53,697 nucleotides of DNA, from the NCBI RefSeq assembly GCF_017315755.1, contig NZ_JAFLRJ010000179.1, forward strand, positions 1-53,697, read 5' to 3'. The stretch's first letter is position 1, and every line of letters starts with the position of its first letter. The translations under genes were made by a program, and so were the position numbers. Shown here in pieces: positions 49,587-53,697 of the stretch. The DNA is from Streptomyces beijiangensis. Lineage in GTDB: Bacteria > Actinomycetota > Actinomycetes > Streptomycetales > Streptomycetaceae. Below the pieces are notes generated by a model, which searched no databases, was not told the DNA's origin, and saw nothing but the letters and a program-made list of their open reading frames with translations.

Positions 49587-50837
49587 GTGGGCACCACTGA
49601 GACCGCTGGCTCCTCCCCGATAGCGGCCCCGGACCGGCACTGGACCCGGCGCGGGGTCCTGGCGGCGCTCGGCGTCGTCCCGCTCGCGTCACTGGCGGGG
49701 TGCGCCGGCGCCGCGGGCACCTCCGGCGCCTCCGGTGCGAGTGCGGCAGCGGCAGCCACGAAGTCCGCGTCGGCGACCGTCACCGTCACGCCGGCCAACG
49801 GGTCGGGCAAGGCCGATTTCACCACGCCGGTGACGGTGGCGGTGACCGGCGACACCCTGGCCTCCGTCAAGGTCGCCGATGCGAGCGGCAAGACCCTGGC
49901 CGGGACACTCAACGCGGCGCGCACCCTGTGGACGTCCACGGGCAACCCGTACTCCGGCACCCGGTACACCGTCACGGCGCAGGTCGGCGGATCCGGCGCG
50001 GGCACCACGCACACCTCGGCCTTCACCACCCGCTCCCCCGGCTCCACCTTCGTCGGCTACTTCACCCCCGAGGCGGGCTCGACGTCCGGTGTCGGCATGC
50101 CGGTGTCGATCAACTTCACGCACGCCGTCACCGACCGCGCCGCCGTCGAGAAGGCCATCACCGTCACCGCCGACCCGCAGGTGGAGGTGGTCGGGCACTG
50201 GTTCAGCGACACGCGGCTCGACTTCCGCCCCGAGGAGTACTGGGCCGCGGGCACGAAGGTCACCCTGAGCCTGCGGCTGCAGGACGTCGAGGGCGCGGAC
50301 GGTGTGTACGGGAAGCAGTCCAAGGACGTCGTCTTCCACATCGGGCGCAACCAGATCAGCACGGTCGACCTGTCGGCGAAGAAGATGACCATCCGCCGGG
50401 GAGGCAGGACCGTCGCGACGTATCCCGTCAGCGGCGGGAACTCCTCGCACCCCACCTGGTCGGGGAAGATGGTGATCAGCGAGCGGTTCAAGCAGACGAA
50501 GATGGACTCCTCGACCGTCGGCCTCGGTGACGAGTACTCGATCTCCGACGTACCGCACGCGCAGCGTCTCACCACGTCGGGCACCTTCGTCCACGGCAAC
50601 TACTGGGCCTCGACCTCGGTCTTCGGCTCCAGCAACACCAGCCACGGCTGTGTCGGTATGCACGATGCGAAGGGCGCGGACGACGGCTCGACGCCGGGTG
50701 CCGAGTTCTACAACAGCTCGATGCTCGGAGACGTGGTGGAGGTCGTCAACTCGAAGGAGGACACGGTGGATCCCGCCAACGGCCTCAACGGCTGGAACCT
50801 CTCCTGGGAGAGCTGGAAAGCGGGCAGCGCCGTCTAG
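49587..50837 (+). CDS. lipoprotein L,D-transpeptidase with Ig-like domains
   Basis: The 416-residue protein starts at GTG 49587 (GAAAGG 6 nt upstream). The signal TRRGVLAALGVVPLASLAGC has a twin-Arg and a lipobox (LAGC). Two Ig-like domains (about residues 60-155 and 155-260) precede the YkuD catalytic domain with HGNYWASTSVFGSSNTSHGC and the catalytic Cys in SHGCVGM. It makes 3-3 crosslinks in peptidoglycan, like mycobacterial LdtMt2-type enzymes. The last motif residue is Gly rather than the common Asn or Arg. Confidence 0.94.
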   Translation: MGTTETAGSSPIAAPDRHWTRRGVLAALGVVPLASLAGCAGAAGTSGASGASAAAAATKSASATVTVTPANGSGKADFTTPVTVAVTGDTLASVKVADASGKTLAGTLNAARTLWTSTGNPYSGTRYTVTAQVGGSGAGTTHTSAFTTRSPGSTFVGYFTPEAGSTSGVGMPVSINFTHAVTDRAAVEKAITVTADPQVEVVGHWFSDTRLDFRPEEYWAAGTKVTLSLRLQDVEGADGVYGKQSKDVVFHIGRNQISTVDLSAKKMTIRRGGRTVATYPVSGGNSSHPTWSGKMVISERFKQTKMDSSTVGLGDEYSISDVPHAQRLTTSGTFVHGNYWASTSVFGSSNTSHGCVGMHDAKGADDGSTPGAEFYNSSMLGDVVEVVNSKEDTVDPANGLNGWNLSWESWKAGSAV

Positions 50838-50882
50838 CATGGCGACCGTACGGTGCGGTCGGGCGAGCCGGGGAGGCCGGAA

Positions 50883-50980
50883 GTGGCAACGCGTGCGGGG
50901 CAGTTACTGGCATTCCTCACCGTCGCACTGCTGATTTCCGGCTGCGGCGGGACTGCCACGCCCGGTTCCGTGACCGCCCC
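50883..50980 (+). pseudogene. 5' fragment of a lipoprotein gene, truncated
   Basis: GTG 50883 has GGGAGG 6 nt upstream. The product begins with a clean lipoprotein signal: VATRAGQLLAFLTVALLISG then CGG, with the lipobox at LISGC. Codon 8 is TTA (50904-50906). After about residue 32 the frame continues only as the antisense of the cyclodeaminase gene and is Arg/Pro-rich without a fold. The gene therefore appears cut near 50980, with the rest lost. Confidence 0.6.
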
Positions 50981-51684
50981 ACGAGATGCTCGTCCACCTC
51001 GCGCGCGTCCGGTTCGTGCGAGCCGACCGCGGCCACGGCGGTGTGCGGGGCGAGCAGCGTGCTGTCGAACAGCGGCTCACGCGCGGTGGTGCAGCAGCAC
51101 ACGATGTCCGCGCTCGCCACGTCCTGCCCGCCCGCCGCGTCCGCCGAGAGCCCCGCCGCGCGGCAGCGCGCCACGAAGGCCGCCACCCGGCCGGCGTCGC
51201 GCCCGACCACATCCACATGCTCCAGCATCGGCCGCACCGCGCGCACCGCCTCGACATGCCCCCACGCCTGCGGTCCTGTCCCGAACACCAACAGCCGCCG
51301 TGCGTCAGCCACCGCGAGGCTCCGCAGCGCCGCCGCGGACACCGCCGGGGTCCGCAGCGAGGTAAGGGCGATGCCGTCGAGCAGGGCGACCGGAGCATGC
51401 GTCACCCCGTCGAGGAGCAGATAGAGGCCCTGCACGCGCGGCCTTCCGCGCCCGGGGTTCTCCGGCGTGACGGTGGCGATCTTCACCCCGGTGTACGAGG
51501 CGGTGGACGACGGCATCAGCAGCAACTGCCCGCCGGGGACGTCGACGACGGAGCGGTCCGGCTCCCCCTCCGGATCGAAACCCGCCGCGAGGACGGTCTC
51601 GACAGCCTCCACGGCGGCGGACATCGGGACGAGCCGGGCGATGGCGCGGGCATCGGTCAGCGGCAGCGAGAGCGGCTGGTTCAC
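50917..51684 (-). pseudogene. ornithine cyclodeaminase/mu-crystallin family gene, 3'-truncated
   Basis: From GTG 51684 (GAGGA upstream) the protein follows the ornithine cyclodeaminase/mu-crystallin family: YTGVKIATVTPENPGRGRPR, ALTSLRTPAVSAAALRSLAV, VFGTGPQAWGHVEAVRAVRP (NAD site) and AVAAVGSHEPDAREVDEHLV. It then abruptly changes to an Arg/Ser-rich tail (SRNRAWQSRRSRKSAVRR) read from the antisense of the lipoprotein fragment. The total is 255 residues against about 310-340 in the family, so the C-terminal helices are lost. It is probably non-functional unless the core suffices. Confidence 0.7.
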
Positions 51685-51782
51685 GGGATTTTCCTCACTC
51701 AACTGGCGAACGGGACAGTGCGGTCCCATATATCGGACCGCTTCCCGGCGTTGACGCCCGCCACACAGGTACATCATCCATA

Positions 51783-52328
51783 ATGCCCACCGTGGACCAG
51801 CGCATAGACCCCGCCGACAGCCCTCCCGTGCACGCCGCCGCGATTGATCCGGCGTTCGTCCCCGGTCCCATGCCCGCGCGCCCCGCCGCGCCCGACGTCA
51901 AGGCCGCCGAGCCCGAGGACGGTGCGCCCGAGGCCGCCGCGATCGAGCCGGACGAGGCCGCACTGGAGGACGGCACTCCCGATGCGAGTGCTGCCGACGA
52001 CAGTTCCGACGACGGCGTCGCCGAGAGCGGTGCTCCCGGTGATGACGACGACAGCCCCGCCTGCGAGGCCTCGGACCGCCGCGCCTCGGTCGTCGCGGAC
52101 CGCCACGGTGTCCGGCTCCGCCAGGACGATCTGGAGGTCGACTTCGACTGGAAGGAGATCGGCGCGGTCGAGTACAACACGTCCCGCTTCGGCCGCCGTC
52201 TCACCGTCACCGTCCACATGCCCAACCGCCACCAGTACTGGGTCGAGATCACGGCCGTGAACAAGGAACGCCTCGAGGAGTGGACGACACAGCTCGACGC
52301 GGTCCTCGACTCCCACTTCGAGGAGTGA
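51783..52328 (+). CDS. acidic-tail protein with small C-terminal domain, unknown function
   Basis: The 181-residue protein has residues 1-100 as a disordered Ala/Asp/Glu/Pro-rich region (SAADDSSDDGVAESGAPGDD) and a conserved-looking C-terminal domain (about 105-181: DRHGVRLRQDDLEVDFDWKE, RLTVTVHMPNRHQYWVEITA) that is PH/beta-barrel-like in strand pattern. It is convergent with the FGE gene by 2 bp. No function is assigned. Confidence 0.72.
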   Translation: MPTVDQRIDPADSPPVHAAAIDPAFVPGPMPARPAAPDVKAAEPEDGAPEAAAIEPDEAALEDGTPDASAADDSSDDGVAESGAPGDDDDSPACEASDRRASVVADRHGVRLRQDDLEVDFDWKEIGAVEYNTSRFGRRLTVTVHMPNRHQYWVEITAVNKERLEEWTTQLDAVLDSHFEE

Positions 52329-52329
52329 C

Positions 52330-53307
52330 CTAGCCGGCGGCCGGGCCGTCCGCCGCGATACGGAAGCCGATGTTCCCGGCGGAGCTGTCGGGGGTGTTGG
52401 AGCTGCGGGCCGCGACGCGGTAGCGATTGCAGTACGAGTCGTGGCACATGTGGGAGCCGCCCCTCATCACACGGGTGGGGCCGGCCGCGGGGCCCGTCGG
52501 ATCGGTGCGTTCGCCGGTCAGGTGGTGGTCACGGCTGAACCGGTCGGCCGTCCACTCCCAGACGTTGCCGACCGTGTTGTAGAGCCCGAAACCGTTGGGC
52601 CTGAAGGAGTTGACGGGCGCGGTCGCACGGAATCCGTCCTCCGCGGTGTTGCGGGTGGGGAAGACGCCGCGCCAGATGTTGCACTGGTGGCGGCCGCCCG
52701 GGGTCAGCTCGTCGCCCCACGGGTAGCGCTTCTGTACGAGTCCGCCACGGGCCGCGTACTCCCACTCGGCCTCGGTGGGCAGCCGGGTTTCCGACCAGGT
52801 GCAGTACGCGAGTGCGTCGTTGTGGCTGATGTGGGTGGCCGGGTGGTTCTGGCGCGCGTCGATGGACGAGCCGGGCCCCTCGGGCCGCCGCCAGGTCGCA
52901 CCCTGTACGCCGCGCCACCACGGGGTGGCGGGGACGCGGGGTGCGCGGGCGGACAGTTCACGGCTGAGAAAACCCTCGAAGACGTACGAGAAGTCGAACT
53001 TCTCGGCGTCCGTCACATATCCGGTCGCCTTCACGAAGGTGGCGAACTGGGTGTTGGTCACCGCGGTCGGGGAGATCCGGAAGGGGCTCAACCCGATCTC
53101 CCTGACGGGCCCTTCGCCGTCGGCGGGGTAGCCGATCGCGTCGTCCGTACCCATCAGGAAGCTCCCGCCGGGCAGTGCCAGCAGCCGCTTTGCGATCCGG
53201 GCGGCCGCCGGGGACGGCGGTGCGGGCGCCGGGGCGGCCGGTGCGCCGAGCGGGATCGTGGCGGGGCCGCGGCCGGGGGCGCAGCAGGCCTTCTGCTCGT
53301 GGCTCAT
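52330..53307 (-). CDS. formylglycine-generating enzyme (sulfatase-modifying factor)
   Basis: The 325-residue protein contains the FGE catalytic block MRGGSHMCHDSYCNRYRVAA then RSSNTPDSSAGNIGFR, with the copper-binding pair Cys288 and Cys293 conserved as in human SUMF1. TRLPTEAEWEYAARGG and NVWEWTADRFSRD are the other hallmarks. It oxidises the CxPxR cysteine of sulfatases to formylglycine. The N-terminus itself carries CAPGR (residues 9-13), which matches CxPxR. ATG 53307 is the family start; an extension to 53460 lacks support. No sulfatase gene is in the window. Confidence 0.95.
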   Translation of the reverse strand: MSHEQKACCAPGRGPATIPLGAPAAPAPAPPSPAAARIAKRLLALPGGSFLMGTDDAIGYPADGEGPVREIGLSPFRISPTAVTNTQFATFVKATGYVTDAEKFDFSYVFEGFLSRELSARAPRVPATPWWRGVQGATWRRPEGPGSSIDARQNHPATHISHNDALAYCTWSETRLPTEAEWEYAARGGLVQKRYPWGDELTPGGRHQCNIWRGVFPTRNTAEDGFRATAPVNSFRPNGFGLYNTVGNVWEWTADRFSRDHHLTGERTDPTGPAAGPTRVMRGGSHMCHDSYCNRYRVAARSSNTPDSSAGNIGFRIAADGPAAG

Positions 53308-53527
53308 GGGGTGACTCTCTGACGGTGGTACGGGGAGGGTGCGGAATGCGGCCGGGGCGGAAATCGGCCCGCGAGGTCCGCGCCACGCCGCGACCCTAGG
53401 CGGGGCGCGCACCGGGGACAACATCGTCCGGCCGGAGATCTCGTATCCCGGACGCCGCACGACCGTCCTGTGCGGGAGAAATCCCGTGGATCGCGGGCAC
53501 CCCTGTGTGCCAGTGTTACGGGCACAG

Positions 53528-53605
53528 AGGGGTGTAGCTCAGCCCGGCCAGAGCCACGGATTCCAAACCCGTACGCCGCAGGTTCGAATCCTGCCGCCCC
53601 TGCCA
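53528..53605 (+). tRNA. tRNA-Trp(CCA)
   Basis: The acceptor AGGGGTG (53528-53534) pairs with CGCCCCT (53595-53601). The D stem is GCTC/GAGC, the anticodon loop TTCCAAA has CCA at 53563-53565, the variable loop has 5 nt and the T arm is GCAGG-TTCGAAT-CCTGC. The 3' CCA is encoded (53603-53605). The anticodon stem has one A.C mismatch at the 31-39 pair (53560/53568), which is unusual. Confidence 0.9.
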
Positions 53606-53624
53606 CGACATGGTGCCGCTCACC

Positions 53625-53697
53625 TCACCAGGTGTAGCTCGGATTGACCTTCATGCACGCGGTCTCGTCCGACGCGTTGACCGCGGCGGCCGCCGCG
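53625..53697 (-). CDS. 3' end of a gene of unknown function
   Basis: The minus strand reads AAAAVNASDETACMKVNPSYTW to a TGA at 53625-53627. The beginning lies beyond the window. A terminal aromatic residue and a lone Cys suggest a secreted or lipoprotein-like protein, but 23 codons are too few for identification. It sits 19 bp from the tRNA. Confidence 0.5.
   Translation of the reverse strand, partial: AAAAAVNASDETACMKVNPSYTW

Noticed and set aside
53304..53647. Short frames across the tRNA, such as the peptide containing GFQTRTPQVRILPP
   Set aside because: These are the well-known false peptides produced by translating tRNA genes.

Overview
The window is about 70% or more G+C. It uses many GTG and TTG starts, GGAGG-type ribosome binding sites, Tat and lipobox export signals, rare TTA codons and abundant secondary-metabolism-style regulators. 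This points to a Streptomyces (or close actinomycete) chromosome, probably outside the densest core. I count about 50 protein-coding genes, one tRNA, one MITE-like repeat element, two genes truncated at a shared junction, and several well-defined palindromic operators.

Layout. 1-4.4 kb: a partial LutA-type Fe-S protein, an atypical TTA-containing cytochrome P450, a DUF2510 membrane protein, a small membrane protein and a double-length AsnC/Lrp regulator. 4.4-6.9 kb: a compact divergent cassette with operator palindromes, a 14-codon ORF, a 17-bp hairpin and an alpha/beta hydrolase. It is followed by a perfect CebR-type box, a GNAT enzyme and a MOSC protein. 7-18.4 kb: a two-component system, a protein with a TRADD-N-associated-type membrane domain, a GNAT, a LysR gene (TTA codon) divergent from a SnoaL-like gene, an MFS permease, lipoprotein and DinB-like genes, an amino-sugar kinase next to a second GNAT of the same subfamily, and a TauE permease. 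18.4-23 kb: a repeat element, a secreted GH31 glucosidase and a divergent ROK regulator. 23-27 kb: a sulfonate operon (SBP-TauD-permease-ATPase) behind a Cys-containing leader peptide. 27-32.5 kb: a Tat phospholipase C, a band-7/NAD-kinase-like pair behind a promoter flanked by inverted repeats, a PhyH dioxygenase with a translationally coupled 90-aa protein, and an AraC regulator.

32.5-44.6 kb is the most coherent metabolic island. It holds an acid-sugar dehydratase (enolase superfamily), a LacI regulator, a lipoprotein SBP and two permeases with no dedicated ATPase. These are followed by a Tat-exported clan GH-A-like glycosidase, a large FAD oxidoreductase with a putative C-terminal carbohydrate-binding region, an NAD-dependent sugar dehydrogenase/epimerase and, after a short gap, a PfkB kinase. 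I read this as LacI-controlled uptake and oxidative breakdown of an unidentified glycoside. 44.6-53.7 kb: AcuI-like, alcohol dehydrogenase and SDR genes with their TetR regulator, an MscS channel, a lipoprotein L,D-transpeptidase, a truncated lipoprotein abutting a truncated ornithine cyclodeaminase, a small acidic protein, a formylglycine-generating enzyme, tRNA-Trp(CCA) and the 3' end of another gene.

The best candidates for something undescribed are the AsnC / 14-aa peptide / hairpin / hydrolase cassette, the band-7 plus NAD-kinase-like pair with its unusual promoter, and the FAD-oxidoreductase glycoside island.
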